A stretch of 64,000 bases of DNA from CAIJXB01 sp964439595. Its GTDB lineage: Bacteria; Chlamydiota; Chlamydiia; Chlamydiales; Rhabdochlamydiaceae. The stretch is taken from positions 1-64,000 of the forward strand of contig CAYTOK010000010.1 in the NCBI GenBank assembly GCA_964439595.1, given 5' to 3'. Below are positions 34,220-43,063 of the stretch, in pieces. The notes under the pieces are model-generated. The model saw nothing but the letters and a program-made list of their open reading frames with translations. It did not search any database and had not been told where the DNA came from. Positions within the stretch are counted from its first letter, which is position 1; every line of letters starts with the position of its first letter. The position numbers and the translations under genes were made by a program.

Positions 34220-35803
34220 CTATTTTTTAGTTGTGGATAGGTATTCATCTAACCCGCCGTCAAAAAGGCGTATTCCATTTTCTTCAAACGCAATTAATCT
34301 TGTTGAGGATTTTTGGATGAGGTCTCTATCATGGGAGGCAAAAAGAACTGTGCCTTTAAAATCTTCTAATGCCCAAGATAGTGCTGAAACAGCTTCTAGG
34401 TCGAGGTGGTTATTTGGTTCATCTAAAATGAGTACGTTATAGTTACAAAGCATCATTTTTCCAATAAGAAGACGTGCTGTTTCTCCTCCTGATAGATGGG
34501 AAATAGATTTAAAGGCTTCATCTCCTGAAAATAGCATTTTACCAAGGATACTTCTCACTTCTTGGTCATAAGTGCCAAGCTTTTGTTTTTTAAGCCATTC
34601 AAAAGCAGTTTCTCCACTTTTTTTATCAATGCATTCTTGGTGATTTTGTGGAAAGTAGCCTATCTGTACTTGATGTCCCGGCTCAATTGTTCCGCTTTCG
34701 GGAGTGAGAACTCCAGCTAGCAGTTTAAGCAGTGTAGTTTTTCCTCTGCCGTTATTTCCTATGACAGCAACTTTATCTCCCCTTGCAATTTCAAAGTTAA
34801 GGTTTTTGATTACGGTGTTTTTATCGTATGATTTGGAAACGTGCTCTGCTTTGAATACAATCTGCCCTGAAGTTTTTTCTGGAGGATAAAAGCGGATGTA
34901 GGGGCGTTGAATATTTGATTGTTTTAGCTCTTGGGGTTGGAGTCTATCGATTTCTCTAATGCGAGACTGTACCTGACTAGCTCTTGTTCCAGCGCCAAAC
35001 TTAGAAACAAATTCTCTTAGCTGTGCTACTTTTTTTTCTTTTGATTTGTTTTCGTCTTCGGTTCTTTCTCTAATAGAGGTTTTGGTCACCAGCATATCAT
35101 CGTAGTTGCCTGGATAGATGATGAGCGTTTCATAGTCGATGTCTGCAATGCGATTTGTGACAGCGTTTAAGAAATGTCTATCATGGCTAACTACTACAAG
35201 AACGCCTTTATAGTCGTGTAAAAAAGTTTCTAGCCAGCGAATAGATTCGAGGTCTAGGTGGTTTGTCGGTTCATCCAAGATAAGAGCATCGGGATTGCCA
35301 AAAAGAGCCTGGCAAAGCATAACGCGAAATTGACGATCTGTGGGGATTGTATGCATCGCGTTATAGTGAAATTCTGGAGGGATCCCCATGCCAGAAAGAA
35401 GCGTTTCAGCATCGGACTCTGCACTGTAGCCATCTTCTTCACTAATCACTTCCTCAATTTCACCAAGTCGGATACCGATGGCGTCTGTCATTTCTGTTTC
35501 GTAAAGAGCGTCTCTTTCTAATAAAACCTTCCAAAGTCGGGGATTGCCCATAATTACGACATCAACTAGTCTATTCTCACGAAAGTCTTCGATGTTTTGC
35601 CTTAGGTAACCTACTTTGTTGGGTAAACTGATTTGACCGCTTGTGGGTTCTTCTAGCCCCATGACGATTTTAAGGAGGGTTGACTTGCCGGCTCCATTAG
35701 GACCGGTTAGCCCGTAGCGGCATCCTGCATTAAAAGTTGCTTGGACTCCATCAAATAAGACACGTGAGCCGATTTTTTTAGAAACATTAGATAAGGTAAT
35801 CAT
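34220..35803 (-). CDS. ABC-F family ATPase (YbiT-like)
   Basis: Two ABC domains in one chain and no membrane segment, the ABC-F layout that acts on ribosomes. Walker A motifs are GPNGAGKSTLLK and GNNGRGKTTLLK. Walker B regions are ALILDEPTNHLDLESIRWLE and VLILDEPNNHLDLEAVSALS. The linker (about 245-320) is helical and charged, as in a P-site tRNA interaction motif. Signature LSGGE appears only in the second domain; the first has the diverged PTDRQFRVMLCQALF. I start at the ATG before ITLSNVSKK (35803, 528 residues). The frame to 35884 overlaps the divergent xerC region. C. trachomatis has an ABC gene (CT348) beside xerC too. Confidence 0.9.
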   Translation of the reverse strand: MITLSNVSKKIGSRVLFDGVQATFNAGCRYGLTGPNGAGKSTLLKIVMGLEEPTSGQISLPNKVGYLRQNIEDFRENRLVDVVIMGNPRLWKVLLERDALYETEMTDAIGIRLGEIEEVISEEDGYSAESDAETLLSGMGIPPEFHYNAMHTIPTDRQFRVMLCQALFGNPDALILDEPTNHLDLESIRWLETFLHDYKGVLVVVSHDRHFLNAVTNRIADIDYETLIIYPGNYDDMLVTKTSIRERTEDENKSKEKKVAQLREFVSKFGAGTRASQVQSRIREIDRLQPQELKQSNIQRPYIRFYPPEKTSGQIVFKAEHVSKSYDKNTVIKNLNFEIARGDKVAVIGNNGRGKTTLLKLLAGVLTPESGTIEPGHQVQIGYFPQNHQECIDKKSGETAFEWLKKQKLGTYDQEVRSILGKMLFSGDEAFKSISHLSGGETARLLIGKMMLCNYNVLILDEPNNHLDLEAVSALSWALEDFKGTVLFASHDRDLIQKSSTRLIAFEENGIRLFDGGLDEYLSTTKK

Positions 35804-35882
35804 AGAGCACTTCTTTTGAAAAATTATGAATAATTCTACCATAAGAAGAAAAGCTCGGCAAGAAAACTTTAGAGGAAAAAGC

Positions 35883-36821
35883 ATGGAAGAATTTATTTGT
35901 CACAAAGAGTTGTTTTTACAGCATATGAAAGTAGTGAAAAATTCTTCAATTCACACTTTGCGCAATTATAGTATCGACCTGGATCAGTTTTTAGAATTTG
36001 CTAGCTCTTTTTTAGGAGAAAAAACTTGGGAAATGAAAGATATAACTAAAAAAGTGATTAGATCGTATTTGGCAGAGTTAAATAATAACGCGAAGAAAAA
36101 AAGGACAGTTTTAAGAAGGCTTTCTTCTCTTCGCTCTTTTTTTATGTACCTTGTAAAGGAGGGAATTCTTTCTCATACTCCCTTGGAGGATATACAAAGT
36201 CCTAAGCTTGAAAAAACAATTCCGGTCTCTATAGCTTATGCTCAAGTAGAAAGACTTTTTGCTCAGCCGGATATAGAATCTTATCTTGGGCTCCGGGACA
36301 GATGTATGATGGAGCTTTTTTATAGTAGCGGACTCCGTATTAGTGAGGTAGTTGCATTAAATAAGTCTCACGTGGATGTGCCTGGGTGTAAAATTAGGGT
36401 TCAGGGTAAAGGAAAAAAAGAAAGAGTAATTCCGATTACGAAAACAGCAGGGGATTGGATTCTTCGTTATGTAAAGCACCCTGATCGTTTTTTAGATAGT
36501 AAAGAACATCAAGCTGAAAAAGATCCGCAGGCTCTTTTTTTAAATAAATGGGGGGAAAGGCTGACAGCAAGGTCTATTGATCGCAATTTTAAAGATTATT
36601 TAAAAGGTAGCGGTTTAGTAGAGAGAATTACCCCCCATACAATTCGCCACACTATAGCAACTCACTGGCTAGAAAACGGAATGGATCTTAAGACGATTCA
36701 GATGCTGTTAGGTCATAGCTCTTTAGCTACTACTACAATTTATACCCACGTTTCTTCGAAGCTGAAAAAAGAAGTGTATGATAAGACTCACCCAAGAGCG
36801 CTATCTGAGTTTGAAAAGTAG
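35883..36821 (+). CDS. xerC: Tyrosine recombinase XerC
   Basis: Site-specific recombinase that with XerD resolves chromosome dimers at dif. The N-terminal SAM-like core-binding domain spans about 10-95. The catalytic domain has Arg in YSSGLRISEVVAL, Lys in GKGKKERVIPI, HTIRHTIATHWLENG, LGHSSLATTTIYTH and the Tyr nucleophile. ATG 35883 is preferred for AGAGGAAAAA upstream and normal length (312 residues). The frame starts at 35826. Confidence 0.93.
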   Translation: MEEFICHKELFLQHMKVVKNSSIHTLRNYSIDLDQFLEFASSFLGEKTWEMKDITKKVIRSYLAELNNNAKKKRTVLRRLSSLRSFFMYLVKEGILSHTPLEDIQSPKLEKTIPVSIAYAQVERLFAQPDIESYLGLRDRCMMELFYSSGLRISEVVALNKSHVDVPGCKIRVQGKGKKERVIPITKTAGDWILRYVKHPDRFLDSKEHQAEKDPQALFLNKWGERLTARSIDRNFKDYLKGSGLVERITPHTIRHTIATHWLENGMDLKTIQMLLGHSSLATTTIYTHVSSKLKKEVYDKTHPRALSEFEK

Positions 36822-36834
36822 TGTGAAAAAAAAT

Positions 36835-37197
36835 AAAAGGGAAAACGATAAGCCGGATTTTGTCGGTGCTTTATTAGAGCTTTGGGCAATCATTCTTCTA
36901 GGGAATTTGTTGCCAAATTCCTCATGCGATTTTTAAGAGCCATCCGGAGCAGGACTTATAAGGCTCTTGTATTCTTGCTTCAGATAGGGTTTGTAGCAAA
37001 GTACATTTTCTGCACTTTGAAAAGCTCTTAAAGCTTTTATTTTCATCCTGTCTTCTAAAATTTTAGAAGCGGTTTAGTTTCTGTTACACTTTCCGTAGCC
37101 TTACGGCCCCCGGCCTTTCGCCGGTATCTGCTCCTATGAAGTCCAGACTTTCCTCTCCCTTTATAAAAAAGGCAGCGATTGCCTGCTTTCCCTTTTA
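36835..37197 (-). ncRNA. rnpB: RNase P RNA (bacterial class A)
   Basis: Catalytic RNA that cuts 5' leaders from tRNA precursors. On the minus strand the hallmarks appear in order: GAGGAAAGTCTGGACTTCATAG (conserved region I), AGGCCGGGGGCCGTAAGG with GAAAGTGTAACAGAAA (regions II-IV) and ACAAAATCCGGCTTATCG (region V). The ends are set by the P1 helix: AAAAGGGAAAGC at the 5' end pairs with CGTTTTCCCTTTT at the 3' end. Ends are good to a few bases. Chlamydial RNase P RNAs are known to lack the GGU motif that contacts tRNA CCA, and none is evident here. Confidence 0.93.
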
Positions 37198-37208
37198 AAA
37201 AAAATTTG

Positions 37209-37979
37209 CTAAGCGCTAGCGATTTTTCTGCGTCTTCTTTTTTTGCCGGATCCGTCGGTCTCTTCATTTTCTTGTTCTGAAGGCCAAAAATGGATTCTAG
37301 AGCAGTGCTCGCAAAAAGTTAAGTTGTCGCCCTTGCGGACTAAGTTTTCATGCTGAGCAGTTAAAGTAATGTGGCAGCCACTGCAAGTCCTATTTTCAAT
37401 AGCAACAATGACTCGATCTTTTTTATTTTTTAAGAGTCTTTCATATACTTTTAAAAGATCCGGAGTTGCGATTTTTGCAAGCTCTTCTCGTTCTTTTTGT
37501 AAGCGGCTTCCTTCTTCGTTAATCATCGCAATACTTGAAGTAACTTCTTTTTCTAAGGTAGCGCTGCTTTCATCTGAAGAAATTAAACTTTTCTTGATTG
37601 TTTCTAAGAGCTCTTCTTCAGCTACTTTTTTATCGACAAGATCAGATATTTTTTGCTCGAGAGAGACTTTTTCTCTTTCTGCAGCAGTCATTTCTAAAGT
37701 TAAAGCATTGAATTCATCAGATTTTTTAATGCTTAGTTGTTGTGTTTCAAACTTTTTAAGTTTAGCAATAATCTCTTGTAACTTGAGCTCTTGTTGCTCG
37801 ATAGTAGTAAAGAGTTCTTTGATTTCTTGCTCTTTATCTGTAGACTGTTGTTTGAGTTCTTGTCGAAGGGAGTCGATTTGTTCGAGCTCTTTTAGACGTT
37901 CTTTTTTTAGTCTCATGAGACGGATCATTTTCATGTCCAGCTCTTGGATGTCAATGATGACTTTCAGTGCTTCTTGCAT
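37209..37979 (-). CDS. CT398-like coiled-coil zinc-ribbon protein
   Basis: 256 residues. The first 180 or so form a long charged coiled coil with Glu/Lys/Leu heptads. A zinc ribbon follows with two C-x2-C knuckles (CSGCHITL and CEHCSRIHF, about 20 residues apart). The tail is basic (GSGKKRRRRK). This is the layout of the DUF164/CT398 family. In Chlamydia the homologue has been reported to bind the RpoN sigma factor and type III secretion stator components, so a similar linking role is possible. It is immediately upstream of rnpB on the same strand, which may be read through into that RNA. Confidence 0.85.
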   Translation of the reverse strand: MQEALKVIIDIQELDMKMIRLMRLKKERLKELEQIDSLRQELKQQSTDKEQEIKELFTTIEQQELKLQEIIAKLKKFETQQLSIKKSDEFNALTLEMTAAEREKVSLEQKISDLVDKKVAEEELLETIKKSLISSDESSATLEKEVTSSIAMINEEGSRLQKEREELAKIATPDLLKVYERLLKNKKDRVIVAIENRTCSGCHITLTAQHENLVRKGDNLTFCEHCSRIHFWPSEQENEETDGSGKKRRRRKIASA

Positions 37980-38344
37980 GGATTTCTCGCGAGTTGGATT
38001 AAAATATGTAAAATACTGGAATTACGTAAGATTATCCCGTTTTATTAATATACATCAAGAGAAAACTGTACCCCCCTCCTAAAAAGAGGTCGTATTTTTT
38101 ACTTTTTTACTTTTTTTAATAAAAAAATATTTGAAAAATAAGGTTCGTTTCTATTTGGCTATTCCTTGAGTGTACGATTCTACTGGAGCGTGAGTTATAT
38201 TACTGAATTGGTAGTGAAATAGATGGCCATTAATTTTTGCCTAAAGAAAAGTTTGCGGCATGAGCTGTCATGACGGTGTCTGTAAGTTGAGGTGACTTTT
38301 CAAGGAGGGGAAGTTTTGCGTAAGAATTGGCGTCTTCATAAAAA
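37980..38344. other. Intergenic stretch upstream of the CT398-like gene
   Basis: About 365 AT-rich bases with poly-T/poly-A tracts near 38095-38125. No open frame, tRNA or repeat is supported. It must contain the promoter for the minus-strand CT398-like gene. Confidence 0.4.
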
Positions 38345-38371
38345 AGCTACAAGAATCGAATCCTTGTAGCT
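38345..38371 (-). terminator. Terminator of the RRM-protein gene
   Basis: AGCTACAAG, a 9-base loop, CTTGTAGCT, with a T-run on the minus-strand exit side (CTTTTTTA). It lies 30 bases after the RRM gene stop. Confidence 0.85.
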
Positions 38372-38401
38372 AAAAATACTTAGAACTGAATAAGAAGGCT
38401 A

Positions 38402-38731
38402 TTAAGAATAGCTTTTTTGCCAGCTGTTATTATTATCTCTTCTGCGGTCTGAACGAGGAGCAAATCCTGTCTTTTTTTGCTCTGGATGAGCGATGTTTAC
38501 AATAAGTGTTCTGCCATGTAGTTCCGCTCCATGAGTCGCGTCAATCGCTTTTAAGGCTGCATCTTCAGATTCCATTTCAACAAAGCCAAATCCTTTGGAC
38601 TTTCCTGTCATTTTATCGTTAATGATTCGTGCAGATACAACTTCTCCAAAGGGAGCAAAAAAATCTCTTAGTTCTTCTTCTGTAAGACTGTAAGGAAGAC
38701 TTCCTACATACAGCTTCTTATTTTGGGACAT
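38402..38731 (-). CDS. RNA-binding protein with a single RRM domain
   Basis: 109 residues. RNP2 is LYVGSL and RNP1 is KGFGFVEM, with the usual beta-alpha-beta spacing (EEELRDFFAPFGEV). A Lys/Arg/Asn-rich tail follows (FAPRSDRRRDNNN). Such glycine-poor RRM proteins occur in cyanobacteria and other bacteria as RNA chaperones or regulators, often cold-inducible. I start at the ATG before SQNKK (38731), with AGGAG 5 bases upstream. Confidence 0.9.
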   Translation of the reverse strand: MSQNKKLYVGSLPYSLTEEELRDFFAPFGEVVSARIINDKMTGKSKGFGFVEMESEDAALKAIDATHGAELHGRTLIVNIAHPEQKKTGFAPRSDRRRDNNNSWQKSYS

Positions 38732-39000
38732 ACAAACTCCTGATAAATGCATTCACAATGTGTTTTTAGTTCTCTTTTATTCGACGGAGGTCTTTTGCAA
38801 CGAAATCTTTAGCGATAAGCGTTTTCAAATGAGTAACTCTTGGATAAGAATATAAAGATTGACTAAACGTGCATATTGTATCGAATTGCTATTTTATTTG
38901 TCGATAAAGAAACGGTAGGAAGGGAAAAAAATGACTGTTTCCTAAAAAATAAAGAATGGTGTATGTGTAAATTAATTGTTTTACATGTCGTGAGGTGTCT

Positions 39001-39681
39001 ATGAAGAGATGGTGGTTTTATATAGCTTTTTGCTTTTGTGCTTCGGCGACTGCCGCATTGTCTGAATATTGGTTAATCCAGGAAGATTTTATTAAGCTAG
39101 GAAAGAGAGAGTTTTATCTAGAGAAAAAACAAGAAGATTTGTCTAAACAGAAAGCATGGTTAAAGGACAAGAAAGAACTATTTGATATTATAGGAGCTGA
39201 GGATTTAGAAAATCCTCAATATGTTTTTTTAGCCCCTTTAAAGAATTTAGCCTCATTATCCTTTTATGAGCCGATTTCTCATAGAGAAAAAAGTCGTAAC
39301 GTCCTTCTTGAAACTACGATGCATTTTCAGATTTTTTCTCTCCATCAATTTTTGCCGGAATGTTCTTTAAAAGAGGAAACTGTTTTTATAACTACGAAGC
39401 CTTATTTTTTTTATGCTTTGTATGATATAACTCTGGGTTCGCAGGAAATTTTTGAAAAAGCTTTAAAAGAGGCTTCTATTAGATGTTCTAAAGATTCTAT
39501 TAGTTGGTGTGTATTCAAATCTCTTTTAGCTGGGAGTACTCCTAAATATCTTGTTTGTCTTTCTTTTGCTACCAAAGAGGAGTTGAAGGAGTGGTCTATG
39601 GAGAAAGTGCTTCCCGAGATAACTTTAAATGATATTTTTCGTGATAAGAAAAGTGGATGGATGAAAAGGCTGTCTTTTTGA
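39001..39681 (+). CDS. Hypothetical membrane-anchored or exported protein
   Basis: Not recognised. 226 residues from ATG 39001 (GAGGTG just upstream). An N-terminal hydrophobic stretch (WWFYIAFCFCASATAAL) looks like an anchor or an uncleaved signal. A short coiled coil (LGKREFYLEKKQEDLSKQKAWLK) and a soluble domain with several Cys residues follow (near 115, 155 and 163 by rough count). It precedes hctA on the same strand with a 105-base gap. Confidence 0.65.
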   Translation: MKRWWFYIAFCFCASATAALSEYWLIQEDFIKLGKREFYLEKKQEDLSKQKAWLKDKKELFDIIGAEDLENPQYVFLAPLKNLASLSFYEPISHREKSRNVLLETTMHFQIFSLHQFLPECSLKEETVFITTKPYFFYALYDITLGSQEIFEKALKEASIRCSKDSISWCVFKSLLAGSTPKYLVCLSFATKEELKEWSMEKVLPEITLNDIFRDKKSGWMKRLSF

Positions 39682-39785
39682 GTTTTTTTTCTTATGTAAA
39701 AAAAAATATAGTTGCAGATTATTAGATAAATCTAGTATGGACATAGGTAAGCGAATGTATTTTTAAACCATATCAGGAGATAATT

Positions 39786-40037
39786 ATGGGACTCAAAGAC
39801 ACTGTGTGTGAAGTAAAAGAACTGTTAGCTGGTATTTCAGCAGATTTAGCAAAAGCAGAAAAAGGCAATAAAGCTGCTGCGCAAAGAGTAAGAGTGCAGA
39901 CAATTGAGCTAGAAAAAGTAGCAAAAACTTATAGAAAAGAATCTGTGCAAGCAGAGAAAAAGGCAGATAAAAAAGCTGCTCCTAAAAAAACACCTGCAAA
40001 AAAAGCTACTGCTAAGGTTCCAAAGAAGAAAAAATAA
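39786..40037 (+). CDS. hctA: Hc1-like histone H1 homologue
   Basis: DNA-condensing protein that compacts the chlamydial nucleoid in the infectious form. 83 residues: an N-terminal helical part (LKDTVCEVKELLAGISADLAKA) and a Lys/Ala/Pro-rich tail (KKAAPKKTPAKKATAK), as in Chlamydia HctA but shorter. AGGAG precedes ATG 39786. In Chlamydia, hctA is expressed late and repressed by the small RNA IhtA. No IhtA counterpart was identified here. The next gene is rlmD-like, as in C. trachomatis (CT743-CT742). Confidence 0.88.
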   Translation: MGLKDTVCEVKELLAGISADLAKAEKGNKAAAQRVRVQTIELEKVAKTYRKESVQAEKKADKKAAPKKTPAKKATAKVPKKKK

Positions 40038-40051
40038 GAAATAGTATCTTA

Positions 40052-40083
40052 AAAAGGAGAACAATTCTGCTTCTCCTTTTTTG
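40052..40083 (+). terminator. Rho-independent terminator after hctA
   Basis: AAAAGGAGAA, a 9-base loop, TTCTCCTTTT, then TTT. It isolates hctA expression from the downstream methyltransferase. Confidence 0.88.
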
Positions 40084-40106
40084 TTTTCCCTGTTATTCTG
40101 TCATTC

Positions 40107-41540
40107 ATGAAAAAATCCCCCTACTTTCAAACTTCTGTCGTAATTAGTAAGCTGTCCCCTAAGGGATTCGGTGTTGGTTTTTTGCGAAAAACGGAATCCT
40201 CTCCTTTATCTAAAGTACTTATTCCTCATGCTATTCCAGGAGATGAGGTTCTTGCAGATGTAGGCTCTAAAAAGCAAGGAGCTTATGCGGGAAAGGTTTT
40301 GGAGATTGTCAAGGCTTCCTCTGATAGGGTTGGGGCTCGTTGTATACACGCAGGTTCTTGTGGTGGGTGTTCTTTGCAGCAGATGAGCTATGACAAACAG
40401 CTTTCTTATAAAGAAAATCTTATTAAAGAGCTGTTTGCTTCCATTTTTACAGGAGCGGTTCTTCCTATTATAGGATGTAAAGACATTTGGAATTACAGAA
40501 ATAAGATGGAGTATACCTTTTCACAGGATAAGGAGGGCTCCAAATTCTTAGGGCTTATTATTGCAGGATCTAAGGGGAGGGTGGAGTCTCTTGCTGAGTG
40601 CCACTTATGTCCTTTATGGTTTATAGATGTATTAAAAGCTGTAAGAAATTGGTGGGACCAGTCTTCTTTGCTTGCCTACAACGGGTATAGGGATACAGGA
40701 AGTTTACGCACACTTACATTGCGAGAAGGGAGGAGTACGGGTCAGAAAATGGCTATTTTGACGGTCTCAGGCGTTCCGGAATTTGGGCTAAAGAAGGCTG
40801 ACATAGGGAGTTTTGCTTTAGAGGTAAAGAAAGCTTTGCCTGACTGCTTGGAAGGGGATTTGAGTATTTTTTTACGAGTTCAGCAGTCCATTGCAGGGCA
40901 GGTAACGCAGTTTTATGAGATGCAGCTAGCAGGCCCCGCTCATATTTTAGAAGAAATAGAGATCTCGCTAGATTCTTTTATAAAAAAGTATCGATTTAAA
41001 ATTAGCCCAACAGCTTTTTTTCAGCCAAATACAGCGCAAGCGGAGAAGATATACTCAAAAGCGTTATCTATGGTTGAGGAGAAAAAAAGAAAGAGGGTTC
41101 TAGACTTATATGCCGGAACAGCCACCTTAGGAATGATATTTGCTTCTTTTGCAGAAAAAGTCATTTCTATAGAAATTAACCCTTATGCAGTTTTCGATGC
41201 AGAAATGAATAAGGAAATAAATGCGGTGGAAAATTTGCAGATTTATAAGGGAGATGTAGCTCAAGTGTTAAAAGCTCTTCGATCTCAAGATTCTTCTTGG
41301 GAGCGTCCTGATCTAGTTTTAGTAGACCCTCCAAGGACAGGGCTCTCCTTTGAAGCACTCTCTTTAATCGTAGAGTTAAAGCCCGAAGAGATCCTGTATA
41401 TTTCCTGTTCTCCCTCTACCCAGGCAAGGGACTGTATCTTGTTTAAGGAAGCAGGGTATGAAATCGTAAAGATTCAGCCAATTGATCAATTTCCTCACAC
41501 GATTCACGTAGAAAATATAGCCTTACTTCGCCAGAAATAA
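40107..41540 (+). CDS. rlmD: 23S rRNA (uracil-5-)-methyltransferase, RlmD/RumA type
   Basis: SAM-dependent m5U methyltransferase. An N-terminal TRAM-like region (GEGFGVGF-like SPKGFGVGFL) precedes a [4Fe-4S]-type Cys set (C-x5-C-x2-C in CIHAGSCGGC, then CHLC). SAM motif I is VLDLYAGTATLGMIFASF. The catalytic Cys lies in YISCSPSTQARD, and the general base Glu near the C-terminus (HVENIALL). 477 residues is normal. It follows hctA and in C. trachomatis is next to yajC; here an island of 18 kb intervenes. Confidence 0.9.
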   Translation: MKKSPYFQTSVVISKLSPKGFGVGFLRKTESSPLSKVLIPHAIPGDEVLADVGSKKQGAYAGKVLEIVKASSDRVGARCIHAGSCGGCSLQQMSYDKQLSYKENLIKELFASIFTGAVLPIIGCKDIWNYRNKMEYTFSQDKEGSKFLGLIIAGSKGRVESLAECHLCPLWFIDVLKAVRNWWDQSSLLAYNGYRDTGSLRTLTLREGRSTGQKMAILTVSGVPEFGLKKADIGSFALEVKKALPDCLEGDLSIFLRVQQSIAGQVTQFYEMQLAGPAHILEEIEISLDSFIKKYRFKISPTAFFQPNTAQAEKIYSKALSMVEEKKRKRVLDLYAGTATLGMIFASFAEKVISIEINPYAVFDAEMNKEINAVENLQIYKGDVAQVLKALRSQDSSWERPDLVLVDPPRTGLSFEALSLIVELKPEEILYISCSPSTQARDCILFKEAGYEIVKIQPIDQFPHTIHVENIALLRQK

Positions 41541-41612
41541 CACGGTGTAAAAATACTCTAGTGACTCGATTACACGTTATCTATGTGACTGTGGCGTTTG
41601 ACTAGCTTTAAT

Positions 41613-42173
41613 TTACAGTGCTTGAACTAGAAAGTCTTCTATTTGTAACAGGGGAGATGTTCCATAGAAAGTACAGAGAGCTTTGTGGAAGGTTTTTGCT
41701 CTAGAGGGAAGTCCTTCTTCGCAATATTTTTTTACTTGAGCGTGTACGGATAGTTTAAATGTTTCTGTATCAGACTCTGATCCATTAAGATTGTCAATAC
41801 TTACTCGAAAACGATATCCTGCGGCTTTGGATAGTATCCACTCTAGCGCTTGGGGTTTTATCTCTACACTTTGAAAAAGCTCTTGCTCTAAGCTTGTGCG
41901 TCCATCAGGAGCGTACCAATATCCGAAATCCACTAGTGTTCTACGTTTTTCTCCTGCAATTAACCAATGAGAGCATTCGTGTAGAGCGCTAGCAAAAAAA
42001 CCATAAGCAAAGAAAATAGCATTGTAGGGCCTTGTTTCATCGGCAGGAAGATAGATCGGCTCATCTTCTCCCTTTACGAGCAGTGTGTTGTATGTTTCAA
42101 AAAAACAGTTTTTAAAAATGGCAATTAAATCTTCATATTGGTGCATTTCTGTTTCGGAGGGAGTAGGGTGCAT
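41613..42173 (-). CDS. epmC: Elongation factor P hydroxylase
   Basis: EpmC (YfcM) hydroxylates the lysine of EF-P that carries beta-lysine. The sequence tracks E. coli EpmC from end to end: YEDLIAIFKNCF, LVKGEDEPIYLPADE, HECSHWLIAGEKRRTLVDFGYWYAPDGR, EIKPQALEWILSKAAGY, SIDNLNG and a terminal LxxFYGTSPL. The metal site is H-E-C-S-H. 186 residues; a second Met nine codons in (42146) is the better match to the E. coli start. EpmC is best known from gammaproteobacteria, so this copy is probably acquired. It is the first gene of the island, convergent with rlmD. Confidence 0.93.
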   Translation of the reverse strand: MHPTPSETEMHQYEDLIAIFKNCFFETYNTLLVKGEDEPIYLPADETRPYNAIFFAYGFFASALHECSHWLIAGEKRRTLVDFGYWYAPDGRTSLEQELFQSVEIKPQALEWILSKAAGYRFRVSIDNLNGSESDTETFKLSVHAQVKKYCEEGLPSRAKTFHKALCTFYGTSPLLQIEDFLVQAL

Positions 42174-42652
42174 GGGATTGATTGCCTATATTTTTTTTGA
42201 AAAAAGATGACTGAAAGTCTAATCGGCTTATTTATTTTAAAGCAATGAGTTTTACTGGAGGTTGGTGAAGTCTAAGCGATTAGGGGGCTAAGTTTTTAAG
42301 AGGGGGATTTCGTAGACAAAAAAAATATTATCTATGAAATTGATCGTTTTAAAAGTTTTCATCACCAACCTTAAACAAATTTAAATCCTACATTTTATCA
42401 AATAAAAAGGACCCCTCACACCTTAGATTCTGGTGATCCTACAATAGATTCTCCAGTGAAGGAATCGTGTTCCTTTCTTGCAAACGTGCCTTTTTTCAAT
42501 CATTTGAACCAAATGGCCAGACCGTCAGAGAACTTTCACGTAATTTTTTATTTGGTTTAAGAAAACAAAAAAAGCCCCACCTAATCGCGATAAATAAATT
42601 GAATGCAATCTATTTATCGGGTATCTATTAAATTTTAAATAGGAGTGTCATT
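42174..42652. other. Intergenic region, mostly unexplained
   Basis: About 480 bases. A 54-codon frame from GTG 42467 to 42631 (begins VFLSCKRAFFQSFEPNGQ) has no recognised relative and no Shine-Dalgarno motif. It may be a relic. The inverted repeat at 42588-42619 lies inside it and upstream of the next gene. Nothing else is supported. Confidence 0.4.
42588..42619. repeat. 9-bp perfect inverted repeat upstream of the membrane-protein/MFS genes
   Basis: CGATAAATA, 14 bases, TATTTATCG. It ends 33 bases before ATG 42653 and lacks a following T-run. An operator for the transporter operon is one reading. Confidence 0.45.
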
Positions 42653-43051
42653 ATGTGCAATACTGAGCTGTTGTCTTGGCGGGTAAAAAGATTGATAGTG
42701 ACTTCCGGGATTACTAGCGTGTTATCAAGCTTAATGCTCATAACATCGGTCTTATCTTGCAGAATAAGGCATCAAAAACAAAAAGTCGATTTATTTTTTA
42801 TAGTTTGTTTTTATTCTTTTTCTCTTTTGCTTTTAGGAACTCTATCTTTGGGTTACGGTAACAACTTCTGGCTGGACTTTGCTGTCTTAATGAGATTGAC
42901 GGTAATTATATCGGGTGTTGCTATAGTCATGGCAGTTTCTGGCTTTTTTTTTAAGCTTAGAAAGCTCCTTTATTCCGGAGTGCTTGATCCCAATGCTTTT
43001 ATTTCTTTCCGGACTACTCTTATTTGGGCTAGCAACAACCTCACTCAATAG
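42653..43051 (+). CDS. Small multi-pass membrane protein, unknown
   Basis: 132 residues with about three or four hydrophobic segments: SGITSVLSSLMLITSVLSC, FFIVCFYSFSLLLLGTLSLG, and LTVIISGVAIVMAVSGFFF. AGGAG lies before ATG 42653. The MFS gene starts 12 bases after its stop, so they are probably co-transcribed. There is no family assignment. It may be an accessory subunit or an unrelated passenger. Confidence 0.65.
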   Translation: MCNTELLSWRVKRLIVTSGITSVLSSLMLITSVLSCRIRHQKQKVDLFFIVCFYSFSLLLLGTLSLGYGNNFWLDFAVLMRLTVIISGVAIVMAVSGFFFKLRKLLYSGVLDPNAFISFRTTLIWASNNLTQ

Positions 43052-43063
43052 CTAGGAATCATT

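Noticed and set aside
37055..37267. 70-codon minus-strand frame
   Set aside because: It lies within the RNase P RNA and the CT398-like gene end; it is not a separate protein.
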